Below the pieces are notes generated by a model. The model saw nothing but the letters and a program-made list of their open reading frames with translations. It was not told where the DNA came from and ran no database searches. From positions 806,001-870,000 of the forward strand of contig JAWQUS010000030.1 in the NCBI GenBank assembly GCA_036365455.1: a DNA stretch of 64,000 nucleotides, in the 5' to 3' direction. The DNA comes from Macrosoma leucophasiata. Taxonomy: Eukaryota; Arthropoda; Insecta; Lepidoptera; Hedylidae. Positions 1 through 9,645 of the stretch are shown here, piece by piece. How positions within the stretch are numbered: position 1 is the first letter of the stretch; each line of letters opens with the position of its first letter. Position numbers and translations under genes: made by a program.

Positions 1-159
1 GGTGTTGGTTGAGACCCCTTACACCCATAGACCCCTTACACCCATATACCTACATACATACAAATAAACCGTTTTTTACTAAAGGCATATGTATGTATAC
101 ACGGTACATATATATTTTTTACTATTTTTGTCTGTCTGTCTGCTTATCTCCGCTAATCT

Positions 160-322
160 CGGGAACGACTGGACCGATGTAGACGGGATTTTCACTGGCA
201 GATAGCTTATGTAATAAGGAGTAACTTAGGCTACTTTTATACTAGCAGCGCCCACGAATTGGTCCAGGTAGATACTGAATAATCATAAATTCTCACGCGG
301 ACGAAGTCGTGGGCACAGCTAG
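160..322 (+). mobile_element. Helitron-like 3' portion, non-autonomous
   Basis: The sequence ends in a GC-rich hairpin (GCGGACGAAGTCGTGGGC) followed by CAGCTAG and then T, which is the Helitron-type 3' end (hairpin, CTAG, insertion before T). The upstream part carries the phrase 'aaggagtaacttaggc', also found at about 58650 (+) and, reversed, at about 22130. The 5' end is not clear. There is no coding capacity. Confidence 0.5.
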
Positions 323-351
323 TTATAAATCATTTGCGTCAAATATAATCA

Positions 352-553
352 CTAGCGGCCCGCTCCGGTTTCGCCCGCGCTGCTCCGTTCGTATTAGTCA
401 TAACGTGGTGATATATATAGCCTATAGCCTTCCTCAATAAATGGGCTATCTAACACTGAAAAAACTTTTCAAATCGGACCAGTAGTTCCTGAAATTAGCG
501 CGTTCAAACAAACAAACAAACAAACTCCTTAGCTTTATAATATTAAGTATAGT
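352..553 (-). mobile_element. Helitron-like element, minus orientation
   Basis: Read on the minus strand it ends in a GC-rich segment followed by GCTAG and T. It contains the (GTTT)n and 'ggtccgattt' phrases common in lepidopteran non-autonomous Helitrons. The 5' end resembles the usual TCTATACT start, but its first base pair is mutated (ACTATACT). About 200 bp, non-coding. Confidence 0.45.
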
Positions 554-881
554 AGTATAAAGATGGGACAGAAACGGCATACCAATTTCGAAAACATGGC
601 CGAACTAATTCGCGGTAGAACTTGTAGTGTAATATACGTACAACATAATTGTAAATGGATTCCAATTCGTTCGGGCTCAGATCTTATCGAAGGCTCAGAT
701 TATCTCAATTTGATCGTGTTACATAAGTTTGGGTATTAGTCAGACTGGAAGCTAAACGATAGATAACTTTCAGGCCTGTATTTTGATGATTTGGTAGAGC
801 TTGGACAGGTCTCTGCTAATACTGTACATGAGCGTATTTACGAGTATATAGGTGTATCATCTCTATGCACTCTATCTAACT
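554..881. other. No recognised feature
   Basis: A/T-rich sequence without an open frame of note. An 11-bp word at 859-869 (ATCTCTATGCA) recurs at about 4430, just beyond the 3' end of the neighbouring split SINE-A. It may be that SINE's target-site duplication, although 12 extra bases lie between it and the SINE head. Confidence 0.4.
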
Positions 882-964
882 GCCTCAGTAGCCTAGCGGT
901 AGCAGGCCACTGCTTCTACGCTGGGGTCTTATGTGCGATTTCCGGATAGGGGTCTATCAGAGAT

Positions 965-3900
965 GTATGTATGTATCTTCACGCCAGGTCCCTAACGGGG
1001 TAGGCAGAGAGTGTAGAGCGCCAGACATCCCGGTTCTGACAAACCTCTCGTGCCTCGTCTACCTTCATCATTCTCTTCATACATGCACGCCGATTCCTAA
1101 GACTTTTGACCCCACCATCAGACAGAACTCGACCTATTTGGTCATGGTAGGTCAGCCTTGGTCTTCCTGGGCCTCTGCAACCATCCACATTCGCATTGTA
1201 TATCTGTTTAGTCATTCGCTCATTCGACATTCTTTCTATATGCCCGAACCATCGGAGCATGCCTTTTTTCATTTTTACACCGATACTATCATTCACACAA
1301 AGTCTCTTTCTTACATCTTCATTACGAACGCGATCGGTGAGTGATACACCGCAGATCTTGCGCAACGATCTCATCTCGACCGCGTTCAACTTACTTTCAT
1401 GCTCTTTCCTGCATACCCAGCTCTCGCTTCCATATAAAAGCGTTGGAGTAAGTACAGCATTATGTACGGCTAGTCGAGCCCGCTGGCTGAGATGTTTAGA
1501 TTCTAGCAGCTTACCCAACGCTCCATTCACGCAATTCCCAGCAAGCACTCTTCTTTCTATGTCAGTGGTGTACCTACCATCCTTGCTAAAAGCACATCCA
1601 AGATATACAATTTCATCAACCTGTTCTAACACTGCATCATCTACTACTACCCTTGCATTTGTTCTCTGTTCGTCTCTTTCAAATACTAATACTTTAGTTT
1701 TATCCACATTCAATTGTAAGCCTTTCTCCATACAATCCTCTTTCATGACTGTGACTAGTGCTTGTAGCCCAGATGGTGTAGAGCTAACAATTACCGCATC
1801 ATCTGCGTAAAGCAGACAGTTCACCACTAAGTCACCCATACGCACTCCCACATCCATCAACTTCACCCTCTGGAGGCATTTGTCCAGATATATAATAAAC
1901 AGCCTAGACGAAAGCACGCAACCCTGTTTGACACCGATGTTAACATCAAACCAGGGTGACATGTTACCATCTACCCGCACACATGCTTGACAGCCCACAT
2001 ACGTGGACTGTATTGCACGGAGCAGACTGCCATCAATACCATACTCTGGCAAAATGTCCCACAGCTCCTTTCGTAATACCCTATCAAACGCCTTCTCCAA
2101 ATCCACAAAACCGCAGAAAACCTTCTGGCTCACAGCCAGATGCTTCTCTACGATGTTGCGGAGGGAGAAAACTTGATCCATACATCCTCTTCCAGTTCTG
2201 AAACCACCCTGTGCATCCCACAACAACCCGTCGGACTTCTCTTTCATTCTTCTTTCTAAGACTTTCCCATACACTTTAGCTGCCAAACTGATCAAACTGA
2301 TCGCTCGATAGCTGGTGCAGTCCATACGTGAACCCTTGCCTTTATACAAAGGCACGATAACCGCACACCGCCAATCCTTTGGGATTCTTCCGGACCTCCA
2401 GCAAAGGTTGCACAACACCCAGAAAGAATTCCAATGGGCAGCACCACCATATTTGATCATTTCGGCAGAAACCTGATCAATACCCGCAGCCTTACCACAT
2501 TTCAAACTTCGTATCGCCCTTACAATCTCATCTATTGTTATATACTCACAGGCCGGCACCGTCAAGTCAGCAACTCCGGCGTCAGGGTTGTGAGCATAAT
2601 CATACATTTCCCCATAATACTCGCTCCATCGTTTTAACACATCTTGCGTTTTCTCAAGAATGTCACCCAACTTAGATTTTATTCTATTCATTCCAGAAAC
2701 TGGAGAAGAGCTTCTAGACTTTTTCACCTCCCTCCAATAGAGTTTGATGTTAGTCTCAAAGCTCTTCGCCAGTCTCTCATCAGCTTCCACTTTATCTCTC
2801 TCACGCTTTTCATTCACTAAAATCTTGGTGTCATTCTTGAGCCGACGGTAAATTTCTCTCTTCTCATCTCTCATACCATTATTCATTTGCAAAGATGCTA
2901 CATAATCCAGCCATGCTTTCTTCTTTCTTTCAACGGAGTCTTGCACCTCCTTGTCCCACCACGCATCCCCTTTCAAGGATTTGCGTATCTTTGCATAACC
3001 ACATACTTCTTTCGCAACTTCCACCATACTATCTTTCATAACTTGCCAACATTCATCCACGTCCAAGTCCGTAAGACAAACCTTGTCTAACTTTTCACGG
3101 ACTTGACGTTCATACACTCTCCTTGCACTAATGTCTTGTAACTTTTCACTCTTTATTCTTTCAAGTCCTCCGAAAGGCACACGGACACGCCAATGTCGCC
3201 ATTTCTTGAACAGACCCCTAAACCGGCTTATTACCAAGTAGTGATCTGTATCAAGAGTGGGACCTCTGTAGGCTCTAGTGTCCATCAGGCTCTTCCGAAG
3301 ACGACTATCAACCATGATCAAATCAATCATACTTTTTTGTTCATTCCTCCTCCATGTATACGTGTGAATGTCCTTATGACGGAATTCTGTGTTAGACACA
3401 AGGAGACTTCGTTCCAAGCATAAGTCAAGTATCAGCTTACCAGCATCATTTACTCTTCTATCACCATATGGACCTAGAACGGCCTCGTATCCTGGCCGCC
3501 TGGTCCCGACCCATCCATTCAAATCACCACACAAAATTACCCTTTCATTAGCTTCAACCATATCGAGAACTTCCCTTGTAGATTCCCAAAACTTCTCCAG
3601 GTCTTGGGTCGTCGCTGAGCTAACCGGTGCATAAGCTGCTACCAAAAACACCCTAGTGACGCCCAATTTAATTCGGACCCAGATTAGTCTCGGGTTCACC
3701 AAACCATAATCTTTCACTCCAGTGACTAAACGAGAGGACAGAAGGACGCCCACCCCCGCGCTGGCATGATCGCTCTGTTGCACACCTGCCCACAGAGCCA
3801 TCGCGCCACCCGGGAGATCTTCGACCTCGCAGCCCTTTCGTTTAGTCTCTGTTACACACAAAACATCCAGGCGTCTCACACTCATTACGTTCGTCAACTC

Positions 3901-4185
3901 ATTCATCTTCTCACAAATTCCACCTCTCACATTCCACGTGCCTATCTGGCACTCCCCACTCCTCGATCCGCCGTATCGGGCCCGGCGTGACAGGTGGCGG
4001 TCCCCATCGCCGCTTTGGCCGCTTTTCGTACCGACGGGGACGGGTCGGTACGCGTCGCCTCGGGGGGACGCCCTAACCCGCACTGCGGTACGCCTTCGTG
4101 CCAGAATTGCAGCCCTAAAGGACTGGCAGGGGTCGCGACGTGCACGCTTCTGGCATGACCCCCGATCAGATCTAATGGTGGTAAT
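965..4185 (-). mobile_element. Full-length RTE-type LINE (LINE-R) with 14-bp TSD
   Basis: A complete 3.22-kb non-LTR retrotransposon inserted on the minus strand and flanked by the perfect 14-bp duplication GGTCTATCAGAGAT. It has about 100 nt of GC-rich 5' UTR, one ORF, and a 3' UTR of only about 14 nt ending in a short ATAC/CATA repeat. A single EN-RT ORF, a tiny 3' UTR and a short-repeat tail are hallmarks of the RTE clade. The intact ORF and perfect TSD suggest a recent insertion. Shorter 5'-truncated relatives lie at 12112, 13928, 21427, 29440, 30929 and 52706. Confidence 0.92.
979..4083 (-). CDS. RTE-type endonuclease/reverse transcriptase
   Basis: An intact 1034-residue polyprotein that would nick target DNA and copy the LINE RNA there (target-primed reverse transcription). 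Residues 45-290 form an APE-like exonuclease-endonuclease-phosphatase domain: GTWNVRG (Asn51), TETK (Glu79), YAPV, GDLNG (Asp187, Asn189), MIDLIMVDS and a terminal TDH (Asp280, His281). Residues about 515-770 are the reverse transcriptase: KAAGIDQVSAEMI, FVDLEKAFD (Asp661) and LLYADDAV with the catalytic YADD at 759-762. The C-terminus has RWFGHIERM and GRPRLTYHDQ, common in RTE proteins. All catalytic motifs look intact. There is no ORF1, as usual for RTE. The start is the first Met of the open frame; the GC-rich N-terminal 40 residues could be partly untranslated. The TGA stop lies inside the conserved 3' word GGCGTGA that SINE-A shares. Clade assignment is by motif recognition. Confidence 0.92.
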   Translation of the reverse strand: MRVRASPRGDAYRPVPVGTKSGQSGDGDRHLSRRARYGGSRSGECQIGTWNVRGGICEKMNELTNVMSVRRLDVLCVTETKRKGCEVEDLPGGAMALWAGVQQSDHASAGVGVLLSSRLVTGVKDYGLVNPRLIWVRIKLGVTRVFLVAAYAPVSSATTQDLEKFWESTREVLDMVEANERVILCGDLNGWVGTRRPGYEAVLGPYGDRRVNDAGKLILDLCLERSLLVSNTEFRHKDIHTYTWRRNEQKSMIDLIMVDSRLRKSLMDTRAYRGPTLDTDHYLVISRFRGLFKKWRHWRVRVPFGGLERIKSEKLQDISARRVYERQVREKLDKVCLTDLDVDECWQVMKDSMVEVAKEVCGYAKIRKSLKGDAWWDKEVQDSVERKKKAWLDYVASLQMNNGMRDEKREIYRRLKNDTKILVNEKRERDKVEADERLAKSFETNIKLYWREVKKSRSSSPVSGMNRIKSKLGDILEKTQDVLKRWSEYYGEMYDYAHNPDAGVADLTVPACEYITIDEIVRAIRSLKCGKAAGIDQVSAEMIKYGGAAHWNSFWVLCNLCWRSGRIPKDWRCAVIVPLYKGKGSRMDCTSYRAISLISLAAKVYGKVLERRMKEKSDGLLWDAQGGFRTGRGCMDQVFSLRNIVEKHLAVSQKVFCGFVDLEKAFDRVLRKELWDILPEYGIDGSLLRAIQSTYVGCQACVRVDGNMSPWFDVNIGVKQGCVLSSRLFIIYLDKCLQRVKLMDVGVRMGDLVVNCLLYADDAVIVSSTPSGLQALVTVMKEDCMEKGLQLNVDKTKVLVFERDEQRTNARVVVDDAVLEQVDEIVYLGCAFSKDGRYTTDIERRVLAGNCVNGALGKLLESKHLSQRARLAVHNAVLTPTLLYGSESWVCRKEHESKLNAVEMRSLRKICGVSLTDRVRNEDVRKRLCVNDSIGVKMKKGMLRWFGHIERMSNERMTKQIYNANVDGCRGPGRPRLTYHDQIGRVLSDGGVKSLRNRRACMKRMMKVDEAREVCQNRDVWRSTLSAYPVRDLA

Positions 4186-4670
4186 GGTCTATCAGAGATA
4201 ATGGTGTAAATCCTTTATCTCTGGTCCTATTGGGACTTTTCCATTTTCTGAAAATTGCCCAGTACCTCGAAGTTTGGTATTGTGCCCAGATATGTCAACA
4301 GGCTTGCCACCTGTTAAATGAGCCAAAACGTAACCGGCGAATCGTGGGTGTTTGCATGTATGCTTGAACGCATGCAGTTACTTCTGCCTACTCCTTCGGG
4401 GATTACAGGCGTGAAGTTACGTTAATCTCTATGCATATATAAATATTGGCCTATTATTTGACGTCTTATTCACTATCATCAATACTCCAGTCATTATCGG
4501 ACAAAACCTTCCTCAAAGACGGCCACAAGTGTTACGCTTCAATAGAATTCTGTTCTTGACAGTGCCTACTCAAGTGTTTTACCAAAAAACATTCAATCAG
4601 ATGCATCATGGCCGGAAGCGTAGTGATAAAACCAATTTGTCACAGCGGGAGCGTATTGGTCGGGTACCAA

Positions 4671-5113
4671 TTTTTTTATGTAATGGAAGTGGCAAACAAG
4701 TATGCAGTTCACATTGATGTTAGGTTGATGACTGATGACTGCAGCCTATAGGCACTCACACAAAGACCCAAAGATCAAGGTCAAAATGCAGATGCGTTAC
4801 CACTCCGGTTTAAGGGGTTATGCCGACCCTTGTATTAGCGTCACATAATGAAATCATTGTTCTAGATGTAAGTAACGCATAAGAAACCCTTGTAACCACA
4901 TACAACACACGCATATTATTCTATTGCCCCAACACAGCAAAATATTATGCCTCTGTGCCGGAAATTACAAGGCCATACATTACCACGTGACCGGAACACG
5001 ATAGTGCTGAACACGACCATTTAGCGGCAAGTATATTATTATTAGTTATTTATTAGGTAATGCGGTGGTGAATTCGCCCGCGAGCTCCGTCACTGGAGCT
5101 CCGCCACCAGTTA
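4671..5113 (-). mobile_element. SINE-B copy with 115-bp internal interruption
   Basis: Runs from the T-rich (A-tail complement) end at 4671 to the head hairpin GAGCTCCGTCACTGGAGCTC at 5085-5105. About 115 bp of unrelated A/T-rich sequence (4830-4945) interrupts the middle, and an ATT-rich expansion sits near 5035. The poly-A side defines the sense as minus. Confidence 0.8.
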
Positions 5114-5159
5114 AAGAATATTGGAGTAACCCATTGATACCCGACCAGTAATGAACTTA

Positions 5160-5545
5160 CCAAAATATGGCTATATTTGGCAGGCGGATTGGCGATCGCA
5201 GTGGCTGTAGTTTTATCGCGGGACGCTGGTGTCCATCCCGCGTTATTATATTTACTACTGTCTTATTGGAATGGTTTGATCGACAATATTTGGTTGACTG
5301 GCTGTACTAGCGAAAAAATTCTTCTCCACTAGAAGGCGATGTTGAGTGGAAAAGGGCAAAAGCTCGATCTCCAACCAGATGGTCTGACCAGCTCAAGGAC
5401 AACCCAGCATCAGTTTTTTACGCCACGGTGCAAATGGTCGCAGGCAGAGACATTTCGTCCGATCGAGAGTGATGCCAGTATGATCACGATCCTCAGTCAT
5501 GAGGGAACAACCAGAGAGAGAAGGCGACGAGGTCACTAAGTCCCG
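5160..5545 (+). pseudogene. RTE-E 3' region and C-terminal coding relic
   Basis: The first part (5185-5340) matches the RTE-E repeat seen at 35433 and 51780 (GGCGATCGCAGTGG, TTTATCGCGGGACGCT). It is followed by a degraded reading frame containing RWSDQLKDNPASVFYA, a pattern typical of the C-terminal tail of lepidopteran RTE endonuclease-reverse transcriptases, where RWSDxI precedes a basic end. Frameshifts separate the pieces. It is a dead LINE remnant with no promoter or start. The family call rests on the RWSD motif and is moderate. Confidence 0.55.
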
Positions 5546-5638
5546 ACGCCTTCAAAGTCGACGTTTCTTTTAGTACTCGTACTATTTAATAGGTAACAAG
5601 CTTTTTGACAATTATTGACAAAGTACGAATAGTGACGA

Positions 5639-5795
5639 GTGCCTACTCCCTCAAGTTCTAGCTTGAGGGAGTAGGCACCACCGCATCACATTATCTACCT
5701 GTAATCAGATTTTAATGGCCCAAAATTACCGTTACAGAGGCAATGTAACTTATGCATCCGGACTGGCATCTATATTTTGAACCTTTGTAAATAAT
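5639..5795 (+). mobile_element. SINE-B fragment with 17-bp hairpin head
   Basis: A diverged SINE-B 5' part (GTAGGCACCACCGCAT). Its head has become a perfect inverted repeat, GTGCCTACTCCCTCAAG (5639-5655) against 5662-5678, with a 6-nt loop. The normal head hairpin is shorter, so this copy has an inverted duplication of its own 5' sequence. Confidence 0.65.
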
Positions 5796-6146
5796 TTGGA
5801 TTCTATGTCAAGCTTATTTATTTACTATCCTGGTGTACTGCGTGCTGGTTTGTCTCTATGTCTTCATATGTGCACTAGCAAAGCTCGTCTATAGCAATCG
5901 ATCGGACCGCATCTTAATCCGTATCAGGTGAAGGGCAAATGGGTGCGTTCATTTTTATGAATATCGCCATCACTCCGACCGATGGTTACGGCTGTACACA
6001 CGAGTGCCATTGATCCCTCCGTAAATGCTGGGATGCATACTGTGGAGGATTTGTTAGCAAAATTTATTTTATTATGGACACAGCTATCAACGTAAAAGTT
6101 AGGTTATATATAGTAAGAGGAGTTTGAAAAAGAACTTTTTTACATT

Positions 6147-6400
6147 GAGTTCCAGTTCAGGAACTCGAGGGCGTAGGCACCACCGCATTACCTAATCTAT
6201 CCGCCCCTAAATGGTAGTGTTCAGCACTACCGTGTTCCAGTTAGATGGTTATGTATGGCCCCCGTAGTACCCATCACAGAGAAATAACAAATTCGGTCTC
6301 AGGGGTGGCAAGGTATCTACATTTTGACCTCTGGTTTTTGAGTAGATGTCTATAGTATGTGAACTGCATGCTTTTTTGTCACTTTCATAACATACATGAA
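6147..6400 (+). mobile_element. Diverged SINE-B copy
   Basis: Head GAGGGCGTAGGCACCACC, core TAAATGGTAGTGTTCAGCAC, and tail GTGAACTGCATGCTT ending near CATAACATAC. It belongs to an older or variant subfamily with CTCGAGGGC in place of CTCGCGGGC. Confidence 0.75.
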
Positions 6401-6429
6401 TTAAGCGGCTAACAAGGATATTTATGTAT

Positions 6430-6545
6430 TATGCCCGTATTCCCATTTATAGGGTTCCGAAAAGAGGAACCATTATAGTTTCGCCATGTCCGTCTGTCTG
6501 TATCTCTGTTTGTTTGTCTGTTTGTCTCTCTGTCTGTACATTAGT
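6430..6545. repeat. F-repeat fragment with GTCT/GTTT microsatellite
   Basis: Contains AGGGTTCCG, GGAACCATTATAG and a run of CTGTCTGT/TTGTCTG units, the same order as the start of the full F repeat at 23231. Fragmentary. Confidence 0.55.
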
Positions 6546-6578
6546 ACTAGAGACTTGAAAGGAGATGTTGCAAAAATG

Positions 6579-6641
6579 AATGATATTGTGTACAATACAT
6601 GGCCGGAGGACCTCCGGCCATGTATTGTACACAATATCATT
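6579..6641. repeat. Perfect 31-bp palindrome with 1-nt centre
   Basis: Positions 6579-6609 are the exact reverse complement of 6611-6641, with a single A at 6610 between them. The arms read AATGATATTGTG...GGCCGGAGG. The related X copy 2 has this block once (7925-7960), so one arm was added in copy 1. Confidence 0.95.
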
Positions 6642-6750
6642 AAACAGGCAAAATCAATATAAAAACATTTTTACTGCATATTTTCACTTATTTAGCTTTA
6701 TTTGCAGTTACAAAACATTACTTGCAGTTAGAATTGCAACTTAAAACCAA

Positions 6751-6781
6751 CGTCCGCCATATTCGACAAATATGGCGGACG
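6751..6781. repeat. 13-bp perfect hairpin
   Basis: CGTCCGCCATATT (6751-6763), loop CGACA, then its exact complement (6769-6781). It lies within X copy 1. The corresponding site in copy 2 has only imperfect complementarity. Confidence 0.85.
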
Positions 6782-7139
6782 ATGTCATTTTGACATTTTC
6801 ATTTTTTATATCGTTTTTTTATTATCTAGTACTTGGAGAAAAAAAAATATTTTTAATATACTATCGAAATTGATTGATGCCAAGCGTTGGCTGTATCGCC
6901 GCCGTGTTGAACATGGTTGAAAATGATAAAATCGTTTGAATTAAATGTGGCGGTAACTCTAAAATATGTTCTTGATTAAATTAATTGTATTTTTTTCTTA
7001 TTCTTCTATAATTTACCCATTTTTTGAGGACATGTACGAACCAGGGCCGAGCTCGCAACATCTCTTTTGGCACAAGTATACATCTTTATTACGCCGACAA
7101 AGTGGTATATAGGGAGATAGGTAGATGGAAAATATTTAT

Positions 7140-7235
7140 TTATTTTTTCATTACATTAATCAAACCTAAAAACTACGGAACCCTACACTGCGCGTGGCCC
7201 GACACGCACTTGACCGATTTTTTTGTCATAAAATT
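7140..7235. repeat. F-like repeat end fragment
   Basis: Contains ACTACGGAACCCT, GCGTGGCCCGACACGC and CTTGACCGATTTTTT. This resembles the 3' end of the F family, and a second fragment lies at about 10600-10690. Confidence 0.45.
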
Positions 7236-7285
7236 GGGATGGCCGTATTACACCAAATATCCACGTCTACCAATATAAATTCGAC

Positions 7286-7497
7286 GACCCGGTTAGTCCA
7301 GCGGTGCGAAACCACCGTTTGATTCGAAGGGTCGCGGGTTCGATCCCCGCACCGGAACAAATACTTGTATGGCCTACAGATATTAATTTCGGGTCTGGGT
7401 GTTTGTGTATGTGTTGTATGTGTACAACGGCACCCACGACACAGGTTTATACCTACTGTGGGGCTGTGAGTGTAAGCGTATTTTTTTTTTTTTTTTA
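7286..7497 (+). mobile_element. SINE-C copy (tRNA-derived head)
   Basis: The head GACCCGGTTAGTCCAGCGGTG (A-box-like) and GGGTTCGATCCCC (B-box) form a tRNA-related pol III promoter. It is followed by a body with CACCCACGACACAGGTTTAT and a T-rich end. Two further copies are on the minus strand at 14282 and 53489. The tRNA part is not a functional gene. It sits between the two inverted X elements. Confidence 0.8.
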
Positions 7498-7612
7498 ATT
7501 TGGCACTGAAAGACAAACAAAATAAAACATTCTCAAGGCAACAGCTTTATACTCGTAATACCCACCGATGCCATTCCCCATACCATAATATAATATATAA
7601 CGTTTAATTTTA

Positions 7613-7985
7613 AAAGGAGATGTTGCGAGCTCGGCTCTGGTTCGTACAGTACCTGATAAAATGGGTAAATTATAGAAGAAACCGAAAAAAATACAATTAA
7701 TTTATTCAAGAATATATTTTAGAGTTACAACCACATTTAATTCAAACGATTTTATCATTTTCAATATGATTATTAGTGGCATTTGTCATAATGACATCGC
7801 CCGCCATATTCGCCATGTTGGTTTTGAGTTGCAATTCTAACTACAAATAATGTTTTGTTACTGCAAACAAAGCTAAATAAGTGAATATATGCAGTAAAAA
7901 ACGTTTTTATATTGATTTTGCATGTTAATGATTTTGTGTACAATACATGGCCGGAGGTCCATACATTTTTGCAACATCTCCTTTC
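7613..7985 (-). mobile_element. X element, copy 2, inverted relative to copy 1
   Basis: Starts AAAAGGAGATGTTGCGAGCTC and ends CATTTTTGCAACATCTCCTTT. In reverse complement it parallels 6559-7070 from end to end. The two copies form a large inverted pair around about 540 bp of F fragment and SINE-C. Confidence 0.65.
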
Positions 7986-8526
7986 TGCCTCACATTTTTT
8001 AATTTTGCCTCCAGATACGCCCGCTGTGCTATCAGATTATTACGTGAAGCATCAATTCAATAGTTACCCATTATGTTCACACTTCGTAAACCGTGAAATA
8101 AAATGGCGCCACCATTCGAGAATTCGTCGATTTTTGTCCGTAACACGTCAATAATTCGCTCGTTGCAGCGCCGGTTCAATATTAGTTTAACTTAACGAGC
8201 TGCCGCTTCCACAGTTCAAATGAAACCCTAAGTACACGTTTTAAAGTTGATTCTCCTTTGGTAAGCACACTAATTATTTTATTTAAATATTTGCCAATTA
8301 TCGTGAAGTAGGATTTGTATAACGAACGTCGTGGATAATGGTAGGGGTTGTATCGAAGCATTTAAAGGTATTTTGTTCATTTGCAGCGAAGGGTGCAAAG
8401 TCATCTTTGGTATGGTTCGTTGAGTTTTAATGTTCAAATAGTTGACAGACAGGTGTAAAAATTAAGGGGAAGACAAATGGATGACGTAGAAAAGCTTTTG
8501 CAATAATTTTGTTGATAATGTTTTGC
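7986..8526. other. No recognised feature
   Basis: A/T-rich sequence with only short open frames. No repeat family used elsewhere in the window is visible. Confidence 0.4.
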
Positions 8527-9425
8527 TTCATAAAATGACTAAGTAGAATTTTCGAACTATAGTTGGGATCGATTATTTTGCAACTTAAAATAGAAGTCAT
8601 CATCATCAATCCAGCTGGAACATATCCACTGCTAGATAAAGCCTTCCCTAAAAATCCCCCTTTCACAACAGTGTTGTACGTTATTTGGGGGGAAACGCCA
8701 TAATCGCTACGCTTGGTATGAAAACTGTATTTTTTTTATTTTATGTAATGGAAGTGGCAAATAAGCAGTCATCATCATCAATCCAGCTGGAACATATCCA
8801 CTGCTATACAAAGCCTTCCCCAAAAATCCCCCTTTCACAACAGTGTTGTACGTTATTTGGGGGGAAACGCCATAATAGCTACGCTTGGTATGAAAACTGT
8901 ATTTTTTTTAATTTTATGTAATGGAAGTGGCAAACAAGCACGCAGTTCACATTGATGTTAAGTGATGACTGCAGCATATAAACACCCACATAAAAACCAA
9001 GGTCAAAATGCAGATGTGTTACCACTCCTGAGGCTTAAAGCCTATGCCTCTGTGCCGGAAATTACAGGGCCGTACATTACTACCTGACCGGAACACGATA
9101 GTGCTGAACACTACCATTTAGCGGCAAGTATATTAGGTAATGTAGTGGTGCCTATGCCTGCGAGCTCCGTCACTAGAGCTCTACCACTAGAAAAATTTTC
9201 GAACAGTACTTGGAATCGATTATTTTGCAACTTAAAATGGAAGTCATCACCATAATCTAGCTGGAACATATCCACCGCTAGATAAAGCCTTCATCAAAGA
9301 TCCCCCTTCCACAATAGTGTTGTGCGTTATTAGGGGGGAAATTACATTATCACTACGCTTGGTCTGTGGATTGTACAGTGGCGGTACTTTTGTCGCGGGA
9401 CGATGCTGCCCATACCGCATTATTT
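8527..9425 (-). mobile_element. Stuttered RTE-E / SINE-B cluster
   Basis: Three RTE-E fragments (about 8595-8730, 8768-8905 and 9240-9425) share AACATATCCACTGCTA and GTGTTGTACGTTATTTGGGG. The first two form a direct duplication of about 170 bp, each followed by the T-rich end of a SINE-B. Only the second SINE-B runs to full length (8911-9190, minus). The unit 'tcgattattttgcaactt' at 8568 recurs at 9218, so an older block was also duplicated around the SINE. Confidence 0.65.
8911..9190 (-). mobile_element. SINE-B copy
   Basis: Near full length: T-rich end, GGAAGTGGCAAACAAGC, TGACTGCAG, CGGAACACGATAGTGCTGAA and head GAGCTCCGTCACTAGAGCTC. Few internal changes. Confidence 0.85.
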
Positions 9426-9645
9426 GTTTTGAAACCGCTGTTAATAATAAGAAGAAGAAAAACATTAATTAACGCAGCCGAGGTACTGCATAAAAAAACA
9501 ATAGAAAAAAATATATTAAAATATAAGTAGGTAGGTACGAACAAAAGAAAAAAAAACGTTTATGAAAGGGTTGACAATATAACACAAAAAAAGAAAGAAC
9601 TCTATAAAAAAAGGACCTTGATACAGTAGAAAAAAAAACAAGATC

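Larger units (their letters stand above)
882..4427 (+). mobile_element. SINE-A copy split by LINE-R
   Basis: The tRNA-related head (882-964; A-box-like TAGCCTAGCGGTA) is separated from the body and tail (4186-4427) by a full-length LINE-R. The 14-bp target word GGTCTATCAGAGAT occurs at 951-964 and again at 4186-4199, so the two halves rejoin as one SINE. The B-box region of this copy is damaged. Compare the uninterrupted copy at 51978-52286. Confidence 0.85.
6559..7070 (+). mobile_element. X element, copy 1 (short-TIR MITE-like)
   Basis: Begins AAAGGAGATGTTGC and ends GCAACATCTCTTTT, giving an inverted terminal word of about 11-14 bp. An inverted relative lies at 7613-7985. Internal parts are shared in the opposite order, for example the phrases around TTATTTAGCTTTATTTGCAG and GATAAAATCGTTTGAATT. 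There is no coding capacity. Superfamily is unknown. Confidence 0.6.

Noticed and set aside
1196..4201. Several plus-strand frames opposite the LINE-R ORF (62-204 codons)
   Set aside because: Antisense shadows of the intact minus-strand reverse transcriptase frame. None has domain features.
5639..5678. Rho-independent terminator-like hairpin
   Set aside because: The arms are SINE-B head sequence and no T-run follows. Bacterial-type termination is not relevant here.
7286..7350. tRNA gene candidate (GACCCGGTTAGTCCAGCGGTG, GGGTTCGATCCCC)
   Set aside because: Three copies share more than 130 bp of the same downstream body, so it is the head of SINE-C. The cloverleaf is incomplete.
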